Made by a program: the position numbers and the translations under genes
From: Acridotheres tristis
Taxonomy: Eukaryota > Chordata > Aves > Passeriformes > Sturnidae
NCBI GenBank assembly: GCA_037013685.1
Contig: CM072891.1
Location: 18,266,501 to 18,330,500, forward strand
DNA: 64,000 nt
Direction of reading: 5' to 3'
The notes under the pieces: model-generated
Seen by the model: the letters and a program-made list of their open reading frames with translations, nothing else
The model's database searches: none
Told to the model about the DNA's origin: nothing
Shown: in pieces, positions 11,279 to 22,671 of the stretch
Layout: each line of letters starts with the position of its first letter
Numbering within the stretch: the first letter of the stretch is position 1

Positions 11279-13735
11279 AGTTGGTGTTTACTTCAGTAGA
11301 ATACTGTTGCAAAAGGATAAAGCCATTCTTTGCAGAAGGGACTGTTTTAATGGAAGGGAGAGGAGGATATTATTCTAGTCCGTGAAATGAACTTTTATTG
11401 AACATGATGTGCCTGAGCACCTTTCATTCAGGGCCCACGATTTCAGCTTCCAGCAGAAGCTGTTTGTACCCGTTTAAAAGCTGTTCTCTCGAAACAATGC
11501 ATACTGCTGTGCATATGGGTCTCCCTCAGGGAAGGGAGAATAAGCTGAGCATCAGATATTAGCTGCAGCACTTAGTGCACTGCTGGGAGGCACTGGGATA
11601 CGACACAGGCAGTGTCACAAGTGCTGCAGCACAGCAGAGAAGTGTCTGTGCCAGCAGATGTGTTTGATGTTCACCACAGTATTTCTCTAGAGCACCACTA
11701 TGGAGAAGCACCTGAGCCAAAAGCATTTTTGCTCCACAGCTCCCAGCTACTCTGTAAATACAGCTAGAACACCTTGTGGCTCCAAATGCCAAAAAGCAGA
11801 GGTAGCTCTTTTTAATCCTGAGGCAAGCTATCTCTGCCAGGAAAACTCACCTCAGCAGAGCTGGCAAACTTCTGCCTTCCCTGTGCTCTCTGCTGCTCAA
11901 AGCAAGCTCGACTTCCTGAGCTAATGCAATACCATTTCTTGATTGATTTTTACGGACAGGATTTTTACAAAACTTGCTTTGGGATTTAGGAGCCTGCTTT
12001 TGTCACTGGCTTTCCTTGGGGCATGAGCATTGATTCACTGTGGCTATCTGGAGGGAGCCTGAATGCTATTACAGCATCCTTCTGAAGATGCTGGCAGTGC
12101 TGTATAAGCAATTCATGAAACCTTACAGGCAAGGGAGAAAAATGGTTTGCTTTTTTTACCAGCTGTGTATGTGTGAGGGTAAAAAAGGCTGCCTCCATAG
12201 TGCTGACAGAGTAGACTATAGCAAGGGTTTGGGGTTTGCAGTGGCAAATGCTGCCAACTGAAGAATCATTGCTGATATTGCAAGAGGTGCTGGTGTTAAG
12301 AGTATCTGCCTGATGTACTAGATTTTTGGTCACTATTCAAGTGCTTACTCTAAAGTCAACTATAGTTATGTAGTTGTTTGGATAACAGGAAAGATGTTAA
12401 AAGACAATGAGTTTTCCATCTTTTTTTTTTTTTTCTTTTTTTCCTCCTTCCCCCATAGCAAAGGTGTACCCTGTCCAATCTGGACAGATTCTAATTTCTG
12501 AAAGCATTTCCCAGTAGAGAATTTCTATTCCTAGCCATGAAAGACTGAGCTTTAGAAGTATTCATTCTTTCATTTAAGAAATTTGATCTGTAAAAATGCT
12601 ATCTCTGCATGGGCACTCTATGTTAGCACTTTGGGCACGTTCCTGTGCTGATTTCTTGTCAAAGATAGTATTTTCCTTATGTCTTGTTCAAAGAGTCTCT
12701 TACTTATTTTTGAGGCCTCAAGCCAGTACTATTGTAAAATATGGTAATGTCTTCAAACTGACAATTTCCTGGAGATATTTTTTTCTTGGATAAATTTCTC
12801 TGCCATGACTTTCCTGTCCTGTGTGCAGAAAAAAGGCAGCAGTTAAATTCTTACCTGCTTCCTGTTTTATTTAACCCCGTTTTATGGAAACCCTTCTTCA
12901 AGGATCACAGTCATGCATTTGAATTGGGACACCTGATCTCAGCTGTGCTTGAAGGGCAACATAAAAATGACAGAAGCAAGACAAAGTATAGTGTGAACAA
13001 GCTCCTGTAGCTTAGTTTTGAAAAGCTTTGTTCAAGATGCAACATAAATATGACAGAAGATAGTTTTATGGTTTAAAAAATAAAGAGAGAATTATGTAGG
13101 TAATCTTTGCAACCTAGTAAAAATATCGTAGTATACAGAAATTGAAGTGTTACAGCTTTCTATGATCTAAATTGGCATCTAATCTTAGTCAGTAGGTGAA
13201 ACAACATTTGAGCATTTTGTTTATAGTGATTGCTTTTTTTATCACTTAAGAACAAAGTGGTGTTTTGAAAACCTTCATAATGTGAATCTGGCAAATAAGG
13301 CAATTCGGGTAATAAGTAAACTCTCTGAAGATCAAGGAGAATCAATGCTTTACATCATATTTATAATTGACCCAGATCTTTATTTTAATGTTCTGGCTCT
13401 AAGTCTGAAAACTGCTTTGGGGGGCGGACCGAAATAATTTTCTGTTTAGAACCAAAACCTGTGTTTTGCCTGGGATTTTTTTTTTTCTTCTAAATCAAGA
13501 AGTTTCTTTCTTTAAAAAAGGAGATGCTTGACTTAACAAGGACTGTGGTATCTGTGGAGCAGTTTCTTTTCTCATCAGCGTAAAACCCTCAGCTTAATTC
13601 TGTGTAACTAAAGCTGTCTAAGAATCTAAGTAGACATCTAAATAGTCATTAAGGGCTTTCTTCTACGTGTGACAGGGGAAACAAAAGGGAGATTCATCCC
13701 TCCTCAAATAGGGCTGTTGAGGATTCCACTGAGAG
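11279..13735. other. Noncoding stretch with a pyrimidine tract
   Basis: No gene was recognised. A T-rich tract with one C interruption runs from 12421 to about 12442. On the minus strand, a donor-like GCAG/GTAAGA near 12853 pairs with an acceptor near 12950, but the intervening sequence has stops in all three frames. Nothing else stands out. Confidence 0.55.
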
Positions 13736-14046
13736 CAGGTAGCTGGGTGTGCAGCTGCAGTGAGAGCTGCAGGTTGTGCCTGGCTGGGGGACATGGTGAG
13801 GGCCCCAGGCAGGGGGCTGTGACCTGGTGCCAACTTTTTGCTTGACAAAGTGTGACCTGTGGCCAGGTGGCTGGACTCAGCAGGATGACACATGTACTGG
13901 GCTCAACAGTTGGGTGTGTAGGGAGTCAAGAGGGGCTCACTGGAGCTGCCTGCTGTGAAGGGACTTGGGTCCCAGCCATAAAGTCTGGGTTTGGTGGGAG
14001 TGTGACTGCCACAGTGGCTCCTGGATGGTCAGGCAGGGCACTTTCT
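13736..14046. repeat. Unknown dispersed repeat, copy 1
   Basis: Two blocks here match a second site at 38972-39165 in the same orientation. Block one (13736-13835) starts CAGGTAGCTGGGTGTG and includes GGGGGACATGGTG and GGGGCTGTGACCTGGTGC. Block two (about 13955-14046) includes GAAGGGACTT, CCCAG, AAAGTCTGG, GAGTGTGACT and CTGGATGGTCAG. Between the blocks this copy has about 100 extra bases, and it also has a small internal duplication of GCTGCAG. Similarity in the shared blocks is roughly 80 percent by eye. I do not recognise the family; an old LTR or a nonautonomous element are both possible. Strand cannot be assigned. Confidence 0.8.
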
Positions 14047-14533
14047 CTAGCAGGCTATACTGGAGTTATTTTGGCTGTCCAGGGAACCCAGATGTCCCTC
14101 TGAGACTGGCTGTAGTAAGTGGATCAAGTTGTGCAGAGATGTTTGTGCAATTTGAATCCCAAGCATCGTCCTTAGAGCAAGAACCTTTTGGGTTCCAGCT
14201 GACACTGCTCCTGATAGCTTGCCATTCATTTGGAAGGTCAGCCTTATGAGTGAGTGCTTATCTAACAATTCTACCACTTTTTGTCAATGTGGGTACATTC
14301 TCACTTCAGGTCTTGTGTCCTGGAGCTGGTTAAAGAGTGCACGAGGAGCCCTGCTACAAAGCAAAATTGAGTAGTGTTTTTGTAGCCTCTCATGTGTTGT
14401 TTTTTTTTCCCTCCCTACTCTTCCATTTCTTCCTTTATTCGCCTCCAACTATTTATTTTTAAATGAATATATGTTTAAAAATTAACTAAAAAGTTCCAAA
14501 ACTGGTAGATACATAAAATCAAAAGTCAATCTC

Positions 14534-14650
14534 ATGCAGCTCAGTGCTGAGCTGCAGACTCGCTGTTTGACTTTGATAAAGCCAGATGGTCTGTGGTATC
14601 ACTTACCTGTCAGAGAAAGACAGACAGCTACCTCCAAGGGGCTTCTGAAG
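14534..14650 (+). other. Candidate exon (plus strand), unproven
   Basis: An ATG at 14534 opens a frame (MQLSAELQTR at its start) that runs without a stop to a good donor, CTGAAG/GTAAGAG, at 14650/14651. The frame closes nine codons into the putative intron region. If an upstream acceptor were used instead, the CAG at 14555-14557 would give a 93-nt exon of exactly 31 codons in phase 0, but its pyrimidine tract is poor. The ATG context is weak. The product matches nothing I know. A better-defined candidate lies on the opposite strand at the same place, so at most one of the two is likely to be real. Confidence 0.12.
14607..14644 (-). other. Candidate 38-nt microexon (minus strand), unproven
   Basis: On the minus strand, a CTGAC branch-point-like motif and the tract CTCTCTTACCTTCAG precede a 38-nt segment that ends GACAG/GTAAGTG, close to the vertebrate donor consensus. 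Two of the three frames are open (one reads KPLGGSCLSFSD). Both splice sites are good by eye, which is unusual for such a short interval. No protein family is recognised, and no confirmed neighbouring exon is known, although another minus-strand candidate lies about 7 kb upstream at 21803-21868. Confidence 0.2.
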
Positions 14651-17600
14651 GTAAGAGAGTCAGGATTTTAAATTCATATACCAAATGCACATAGCAGGAG
14701 AAGGTACTGTGTGTTCCTGTATAACTAAGTCCTGCTTTCTTTTTTCCTCTTCCACTACAGTGCTTTAGCTTGAAGATTCTGCAGATATTTCACTGACAAA
14801 TTATAACTTTGAATAGAGATGAAAACTCACTTGTTTTACTTTTTCTGTTTGAATTTCAAAAAGCATCACGGTATCATAGGCTACTAAGCTGACAAAAGAA
14901 AATCAGTAGGAGAGTGAGTTTTCTCTGGGCAGATTTCCTGATCCAAGACAAAGGCAGCAAAGAGCTGTCAGAATATGTTTTTGTCACAGGAACAGAAGAG
15001 GAAGACTGGACACTTATCAGTTGGTCTTCACAAATGGGATGCTCTGAAGAACCATAGAAACATTGCAGCTAAAGACTGGGATCCTGTAGTAGGCCTGCAG
15101 TCATAGTGAGAAAAGATTGCTTTTGGGGCTGTGGTACCATCCTTGCTGTTCTGGGTGCTGCCAGTGCAAAATGTCTTGATGGTGGGCACACAAAGCTGGT
15201 CTTTGCTCTGGAATGACCCCCAAACGTGATCTCTTTTCTAAGAGAAGAGTGTCTTCTGAGTTTTTGATGGATGAATTGAATTTCTACAGAGCCTTTCCAG
15301 CCTCACCTGTGACTGTCCAAGCCTATCACTTGCTCATTCATGTGGCTACAGAGCTAATTCTGCTTCAGCTGTGGATAGGTTCTGCTGGACCTGTGCTTGA
15401 TTACTAGCTCTGTTTACCACGAGGGAGCAGTTATTAATGTGCTCTCATTTTTAAGCCTGTTATAACTCCTTCACTTTGATTAATTTCATTGTGGAGCTCT
15501 TTACTCTCTTAGCCTGTGTAAGATGTAATTCTGATTGTAGAAGTGCTTCTGCTGTTTCCCTCCCAGCTGAAGGAGGAGGCAAAAGGGCTATTGATTTTTA
15601 TATAAAGATGAGTTTAATGAGACCTGGGGGTTGGGCTTGATCCAGGGCTTACTGGAGTGGGTGGCCATCAGTCATTAGATTTCAGGCACTGGTATCTGAC
15701 TTACTGCCATGATGTTCAGCTGCCTGTGTAGCAGGGGTTTTGTGGGTCTTCATAAATCGTTCAAAAGCAGCAAACTATCATAGCGGGGGAGGCAGTACGC
15801 TGACCAGATACCTAACAGCTTTCTCTTTTATTCTTGTGATCCATTTTCTCTTATTTCTGTACATTTCAACCTTGAATGTGTGGTCGTGGTGCATGTGATA
15901 GCAATTTGTAATGAAGCACACAACCCAGATAATACAGCAGAGCTCTGACAAGGAGCTTTTAGAGAGAAAAGATTATCTTTAACTCTGAGCTGAGTTGCAA
16001 TTTGGTGGGTATTAATGCACAGATTTTAAAAAATGAATAGTATAATCGGAGATAGGAAGGGCATTAAAAACACAGGCGTGAGCTGTGAGTGATGTAACTC
16101 AGAGGTTCAGCTGTGTTAGCAACTGGGCCAGATCTGACCTGCAGGCCAGTCGTGTTCTGTTTTTCTTGCACACATATACACATATGGATGCTTTGCCTAC
16201 GAGCTTCTGCCTTTTCCTCTGAGCAGGAAAGATTTCTGAGACATGCACCAGAAGATAGCCCACTGCAGTGCCCCAAGCCAGCTTGTGGCAGACATCCCCA
16301 AAAGATCAGACCATTGTCTCAGCCATAATTCTCTCTGCAAATGATTGCAGCAGCTCAAGCTTCTTTTTTCCTCCTCTCCCACTGCTTTTTCTCTACTGAC
16401 TTTTGATTGACTGGTACTCTAGGTCAACCAAATGCCGTCCATTTCCCCTGATATAAAAGTGTGCGAGCAGTGCATTGCTCTTACCTATTCAACCCTCAGG
16501 AGCTTGTTCTGTACAGAAGCAGGTTTTCTCTGTGCTTTGTTCCTGCAGATGTCATTTTCCAGGCTTCTTCACTATACAGTGTTAAGTAATGTATTGTCAG
16601 CTGGAACAAGTTGGTGTGGCTGTCCATTAAAAATAAGAATAAATGTATTATCACCACAAGATGCCATTCATAGAAATGGGGAGAGGAGAAAGTTTTCAGT
16701 GCACCTGACTTTTAAGGAAAGGAGCTATTGCTAAAGTCTTTGTAAAGACACATTTAATCTGTATGTCTAAAATGTAGTAAACTTAAAGAAAACAGTGAAA
16801 TGGAGTATTGCTTCTTGGAACTTACTCTTTTTTTGTCAAATATACAAAAGGAAGGTTTTTTTTGGTGGCGAAGGATCATGAACTATTGTTTATCTGCTGT
16901 GTTTATTGTTAGCAATGGAGCTGTACAAATAAAAGGAACAGAGTTCATTTACCCTGTGGGTACTAAATGGAAGCAGGATCTATATAATAGCTATTGTAAA
17001 ATCCATGTCTTACCTTGGCTTAAAAAGCTGCTGGTCACCCTCTTAGATGCATCATTCAATTTAGTGATGCTGAGAATCTGTTTAAACAATTAGCTTTAAA
17101 CCTTGTGAGTAGAACTAGTACTTTGTCCTTGATTCTGTCTTACCTGTAGCTGCAACACCCAGTAAGTCCTTCTGGGCTCTTCTTTCTGTTGTCATCAGGT
17201 GCCACGTGCAGTGCCATCAATGGACCATGCAGCTGACAGGTTTTTCTGAGACTTACCTGCTTTTCTGTGGAGACTGTTGTTACTCTGCACCTCAGAAGGT
17301 TTGGTTCAAGCCTTCAGTGTCACACAGCTGCCCAGAAATGCTCAGAATGGCTGTTGTGCTCTTTATGGACCTGTTCAATCCCTTCAGGCAGCCTCGTGGC
17401 TTGCACACACTGACTTGTGTTTGGATGAAGCACCAATCAAAGACACCTCCTTTTCTCATGAGAGTAAACTTGGTGAGGTGGGAATTTGAAAACCTTAGCC
17501 CTGACCCTTTCAATTTTGTCATGCAGGATTCCTGTGTGGTACTGTGTGCCCAACAGCTTTGTCTTGGCATTTGTTGTTCCCAGTTTACAGGTGCAGTAAC

Positions 17601-18909
17601 TCATGGGTCAAGCTGGAGGAGGGGAGTGGTCTACCAAGGTCTTTCTCCATGCAGCTTGTGAAAGTGAGATGAACAAGGCAGTTTCCAACTTTGACTACCC
17701 CAGAGGACAGAGTATTTGTGTCCTTGTCATTTTGAGGCTTGCTTTAGAGTTGTACATTTTTGTGTAGAGCCTGGATGTACCCTACCTTTTCTCCTGTGAA
17801 GGAAAAGCAGGTAAAAAGATTGTAGAACTGAAGAACAGAGAAAAAGGGGAGGGTGAATGCCAGCTCAACACTTTTTTGCTTTGAGTAGAAGATCCTGACA
17901 AGGAGAAGTAGAGGGCACCTGTGGTCACAGGGGTTTTGTACACATGCTTGGGGATGTGTGCAGTGGTTTAACATGTTGAAGACCAGCACAAGGTGCATGT
18001 AGACATAGTTGTGCACTGGTCATTTGTATGAGGCATGTCTCCCCTCAGAACTGTGTGTTTGCAAGCCTCTCTATTTTCTTGTGAATGTAAAGGGTAGCAA
18101 ACCTGGACATGCATTTGATTTGCTCTGGCTCCTGAGCCTTTGCTGAGAACTCAGGTTTTAATTGTCTGTGAGTGAGAGGGGGAGGAGGCTGTAAATGCTG
18201 TTGTGGTGTTGAACTGGGGAGGGGAGGACAGGAAGGAGGTCTGGGTGATTCCCAGTCTGTTCATAGCTTCCACATCACTGAACGTGACCAAGCTGCATGT
18301 GACCTGCCACTGCTGCTGCTATGAAGTGCTGAAAACCTTCAGGGAGGGAGAGCCTGTGGCTGCTCCAGCCTCCTGAGCTGCCCAGACCTGCAGAATGATG
18401 TCACAGGTAACCGAGTGGGTGCTGCTCAAGTCATGTCACTTCCAGCCTTGTGTCACCTTTTACAGTAAAGGGTAAAGGACGAGAATTTAATGGAGGACTT
18501 TTGCAGATATGCAGAAGATTCTATAGGAATGAAGGCAAGTTTTGATATAGAAGAAAAAAAAATTGCTGAGCCAGTCTGACTGGGTAACTAGCAGGCAAAG
18601 AACAAGTGAGTTGGAAGGGGCTTTTATGTCTCAGAGCAAAGAATAAATCCACCTCAGACAAAAGATGTTTCTACCAAACAAAAGGATTTTCACAGGCAAA
18701 CGAAAAAGCCAATGTTGCAAGTAGAGAACTCAGAAATTTCCACAAAACAAGTCCTAAACTTTAACATGTAACTACTAACTTTGAAAATTAGCTAGTCACT
18801 AACATAATATGGTAATTTTAGCAGTTTGAATAGGTTGTATGTAAATATAACAGGTATTTTGTATGATGTTGATTGGTAGTCATGTATTAAGATGCTCTGT
18901 AATGAAAAG

Positions 18910-18916
18910 TATATAA
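18910..18916 (+). promoter_or_regulatory. TATA box of the ERV LTR
   Basis: TATATAA lies inside the putative LTR, within AAAAGTATATAATGCATTG. The distance to the downstream AATAAA (about 105 bases) fits the U3/R organisation of a retroviral LTR. If the LTR is still active, transcription would start about 25-30 bases downstream on the plus strand. Confidence 0.5.
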
Positions 18917-19020
18917 TGCATTGTAACCAGAACTAGACGGGCTTCAGGACACACGGCTTGCCTACAGCCAGCAGCTCTGGGCTCACCCATGACCCTCAAC
19001 TGCTGTAACCTTGTCTGTGC

Positions 19021-19026
19021 AATAAA
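19021..19026 (+). terminator. Poly(A) signal of the ERV LTR
   Basis: AATAAA within GTCTGTGCAATAAACAGC follows the TATA box at the spacing expected for the R region. It would specify 3' end formation about 15-25 bases downstream. Confidence 0.55.
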
Positions 19027-19727
19027 CAGCATTTTTAAAGCCATCTGAAAGCCTCCACCTCTCCATCAGGCTCTTACAGGAGAGTAGGTTCATTTTGCTT
19101 GTGGGATTTCCCTGCTTCCCATACATGACTCCTGCTGACTCCCCCCAGCCCATCAGTACTACCAAGGGCAGAGCTCCTTGGTAGTGCTCAGTTCTGTGTG
19201 TTTATGGTGATCCTTTGATGATGCTGGGTGTCTTACTGAGAAAGTCTGTCCATACTACTCCCACTGCTGTGCAAAGCCTTCCTGGTGCCTGCTGGGAGCA
19301 GGGACAACTGTGTGTGTGTGTTTTACTGTGTTTTGGATCCACAAGTGCTGTGTGGGTGGTGGAAAAATGGCAGAGATGCACACGTGCTTTTCTAGAGCTT
19401 GCACTGTTAGTAAATGTGTACTTAATACTGATGTCCCGATTTATACCCCATTATGGATTTATTTATTAAATGCACTTGTGGCAAGAGGCCTCCTGCCCGT
19501 CATGCTTTTGATATGTTTTTGCAAAGTTAGTGGAAGTAGCGATAAACCGATGTGTGGAGGCACGTGGGTGGTGGTGGCACAGCAGATCTGAGGCCCTTTC
19601 TTAATGGACTTGTGCTCTTTCTGCAGTCAGAATTGGCACACTTGGCAGTGCTGCTGCTGTGCTTTCTTTTGGCCTAGTTTTCTGGGTGCTTTTGCCCATA
19701 CAAATTTCTGAAAATTGATTCTTCCAG

Positions 19728-19803
19728 GGCCTCCACAAGCTGTGCTGTGAGCTGTCGCAGAGCATTTTGCTCATTTGTTCTAGGTGACTTTTCCAGGGTG
19801 AAG
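19728..19803 (+). other. Candidate 76-nt exon, unproven
   Basis: An acceptor-like GATTCTTCCAG ends at 19727 and a good donor, GTGAAG/GTGAGTC, follows at 19803/19804. One frame is open across the interval, entering after one base and leaving in phase 0. The peptide begins ASTSCAVSCRR and is unfamiliar. An alternative internal donor lies at about 19783. The pyrimidine tract is only moderate. Confidence 0.12.
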
Positions 19804-21802
19804 GTGAGTCGATAGCTGAGCCCTGAATAGAACTGAGAATACCAGATTCTTGCTTGTTTGACCTGTGGAAGCTGCTTTGATAGATTGCTTTTTCAGGGAG
19901 TGGAACACTTGGTATTTTGGGTACATTTAGAAAACTTTCACCTGTGGATTATGGTACTAGCATGTAGATTGGTTTTTTTCTTTGGAATGAGAAAGACAGG
20001 TGGGAGGAGGATGTATAATTACACTGGGTGAGGTTTTTTGGGGGTTATTTTCCTTCCTCCAATTATTATTTACCATATGAATAGCCCTTCTTCCTAAGAA
20101 CAATATTATGCTTTCAATGCCTTATAATCTAGACATACATTAAAATACCCAGTTCTAGGAAATCTTCCTCCTTCCTTCCTCTCCAACAATCACCACATAC
20201 ATCTCTTTCCTTGCCAGTGAAGGTTCAGCATTGAACAGTGGTTTTAAGGCTATTATTATAATCTGAAAAGTATGAATTGAGAAGTTGAACTCGATATCTG
20301 TGTAGTGTATTTTCTAGGTTATTCTTGAGAACAAGATTTGTGCTTTATTAGTTTTCTGTCTTTTGTGCCCTGATATTAACCAGATGAGAATATTAACAAA
20401 AGCATATAAAAGAAATCATTAAAAAAAATAATTTAATAAGCAGAATTGCAAAATATCAGATGCAATTTCATAACTAAATGTGGGATGGAAATTAGAAGTC
20501 TGGAAACCATAATACAGCAAGCACAATGTCAGGCTATGACCTTAACAAGATACTGTCAAAATGAAAGGTGGTGTATTGAGAGTCTGCCCCCAAGGACTCA
20601 TATCTTTGGGAGAGTTTGAACTCATTAGTGCTTAAAGGCTGCCTTTCTGGTATTTGAAAACATTTTTAGAGCTATTCTGTTGTTTTGTTTTATATTTTTC
20701 TCTCTTCATACAATAAGTTTGGCTGCATAACATTCTCTGTGCTTGCACCATCTATGGTGTGCCTCCCTCTTCTCCCCCCATTGCTATTTCATAGCTTTTC
20801 TGCATTTCACAGTGATACTGCTTTTCCAATAATGGTGTAACTCTTAGAACTACATTAAAAAAACCCCACTGAAAACTCCAGAAAACAACAAAAAAAATCT
20901 CTCTAAAACAAGGCAAGAATCTATTTCATTTGTGTATAGAAAGAAGAATGATTAAATGTGTGTGTTTAAAGGGAGAATTAAATGTTTCTTACTGATTTGG
21001 AGTTTAATTGGAGTACTGTGATAGCTACTGAGTTTTACTTTGAGTATGCATATAGGGGAGAAAATGTTGCTTTTTATATTAAGGACAGATGTACTTGAAG
21101 AAAATGAAGACTTCAGCTGAAGTTCCTGTTTCTGGGATTTCCTTATAATTGTCCATTTAAAGGAGTTGCATGCAATACCCATGTAAAGGCACATGATTTA
21201 ACATGCAGCTTTGTGCAGTTTGTTCCCTTGTTCCTCTGCATGTGTTTTATTAACAACAAACAAGTGAACTGATCTTATGCCAAATGCCAGTGGTTGGAAA
21301 TCCCTCTAAAATCAAATTGTCTTCTTGCAACTCATTGGGAAGCATTTGCTATTAGTTCAGGGCTCTCAAGGGAGTAATATTAGCATTCCCAATAAGCAGT
21401 AGAGAAGTATGGAAGTGTATGCTATAAACATCAGGGATTATATTGTTTTCTCTTCTGTGCCTAGGACTAATGTGGCTTTATTCCAGTTGACATATTTAAG
21501 AAGGTTTTTTGACCCAAGATGAAAATGAGGGGTCAGTTGTTTAAATGGTGTAAACACCCAGAGCTCCAGAGAAGACAGAGACTCCTGGTTTAGCCAAGCA
21601 GATAACTGCAATATTTTTAAGTGTTTGTATTGCCCTGTTGGCTCAAATGAGTGTGCTTCAATATTTTGTTTTTGTATGTGAGGATCTGGCACCGCAAATT
21701 CAATTTAAATTCTAATGGGAGCATGACTAGAGCTGCATAAAGGACATCTGTCTCCACATTAGAGTGGTCATCTATGGCAAAGATTTCAACAGAGATTCTT
21801 AC

Positions 21803-21868
21803 CTTGAAATGAACATCCTGATGACTGGCCATGAGTTCATGTTGGGTTTTTTTTCCTGTTTCCTCTGG
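21803..21868 (-). other. Candidate 66-nt exon (minus strand), unproven
   Basis: On the minus strand an acceptor-like CTATACTTGGCAG precedes exactly 22 open codons that end CATTTCAAG/GTAAGAA, a good donor. The exon would be phase 0 at both ends. The reading starts PEETGKKTQHEL and is hydrophilic, as is common for coding sequence, but I recognise no family. The acceptor has a weak pyrimidine tract. Confidence 0.18.
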
Positions 21869-22648
21869 CTGCCAAGTATAGAGTTGTTTATGCCAAATAG
21901 CTCATTTTCTCTGGGAGCAATTGTGAACCTTGCTCCAAACTGCCCACTTGCTAATGTGCTCTTCTAAATTGGGTTCAGATCCCTGCTCTGTGTTGCTATG
22001 GGAAGGATTTGACCTAGGTGTTATGACTCTTGGCCATGGGAGAAGAGTCAACTACATCCCACTCCTTGACACACTTAAGAATTAAACAATCAGGCACAAC
22101 AGGAATATAAGAGAGAGTCTGTTGCCCAGAGATTTTTTTTTTTCCCTAAGCCAACAAAGCCTGACAAATTTAACCTAAATGCATCAATAGTTCTGGGTTA
22201 GTCAGGTGTTATTTCACCACCTTATTTTGATGAAAACATTATTTGCCTGAAGCTTGGAGAGATTATGCAGGTTTTGTACTTCTGTGTAGAGAGTTTCCAA
22301 GAGGACAAGCACAAGGGGAATAACAAGAATTCTCATCCTTAGCTTCTGACAAGGATACTCCAAGAGACCTTTTCTTCAGAAGAGGAAAGTCTGAGGTTAA
22401 CTTTTCCAGGCAAGTAAGGTGAATGGCAAGTCTGCACAGGGATGTGAAAGGTAGTACAAATCTAAATGTATGAGTGTATCTGTTGTATTTTATTACTGAG
22501 AAACATGTAGTAGAAAATATCTTTACAAATACTCTATTTCTCTTAAGTAAATGTAAACCTTTACAAAATGATACGAAATGCAGCTGCATCTAATGAACTA
22601 ATGCAGGCTCTACTCACATGAGGCTATATTTCCATCTTTTAAAAAAGT

Positions 22649-22671
22649 ATTTATATATAAATATATATATT
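22649..22671. repeat. Short TA-rich simple repeat
   Basis: An imperfect TA-rich tract, with TATTTATATATAAATATATA as its core. It is low-complexity sequence without further structure. Confidence 0.85.

Larger units (their letters stand above)
14047..18699. other. Noncoding stretch with exon-like signals near 14.6 kb
   Basis: No gene was recognised with confidence. Candidate splice signals on both strands overlap around 14534-14650, and a possible 12-nt microexon lies at 17150-17161; both are listed separately. The 151-codon frame at 17206-17661 has no domain signature and no matching splice sites. The segment 18480-18700 may be the 5' part of the LTR that follows, but I could not find its boundary. 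Confidence 0.5.
18700..19080 (+). mobile_element. Endogenous retrovirus LTR (probable solo LTR)
   Basis: The arrangement is that of a retroviral long terminal repeat: an AT-rich U3-like part, a TATA box at 18910-18916, then about 105 bases later an AATAAA poly(A) signal at 19021-19026, followed by a short U5-like part. A possible LTR starts TGTTGCAAG at 18713 and could end CTCTTACA at 19078, giving TGT...ACA ends. I found no convincing target-site duplication, so the borders are provisional, and the 5' border could lie as far upstream as about 18480. No gag, pol or env remnants adjoin it. The orientation follows from the TATA and AATAAA order. Confidence 0.65.

Noticed and set aside
17206..17661. 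151-codon frame on the plus strand
   Set aside because: No homology is recognised and its edges do not coincide with splice sites. A minus-strand donor-like GCAG/GTAAGTC inside it pairs only with stop-containing intervals.
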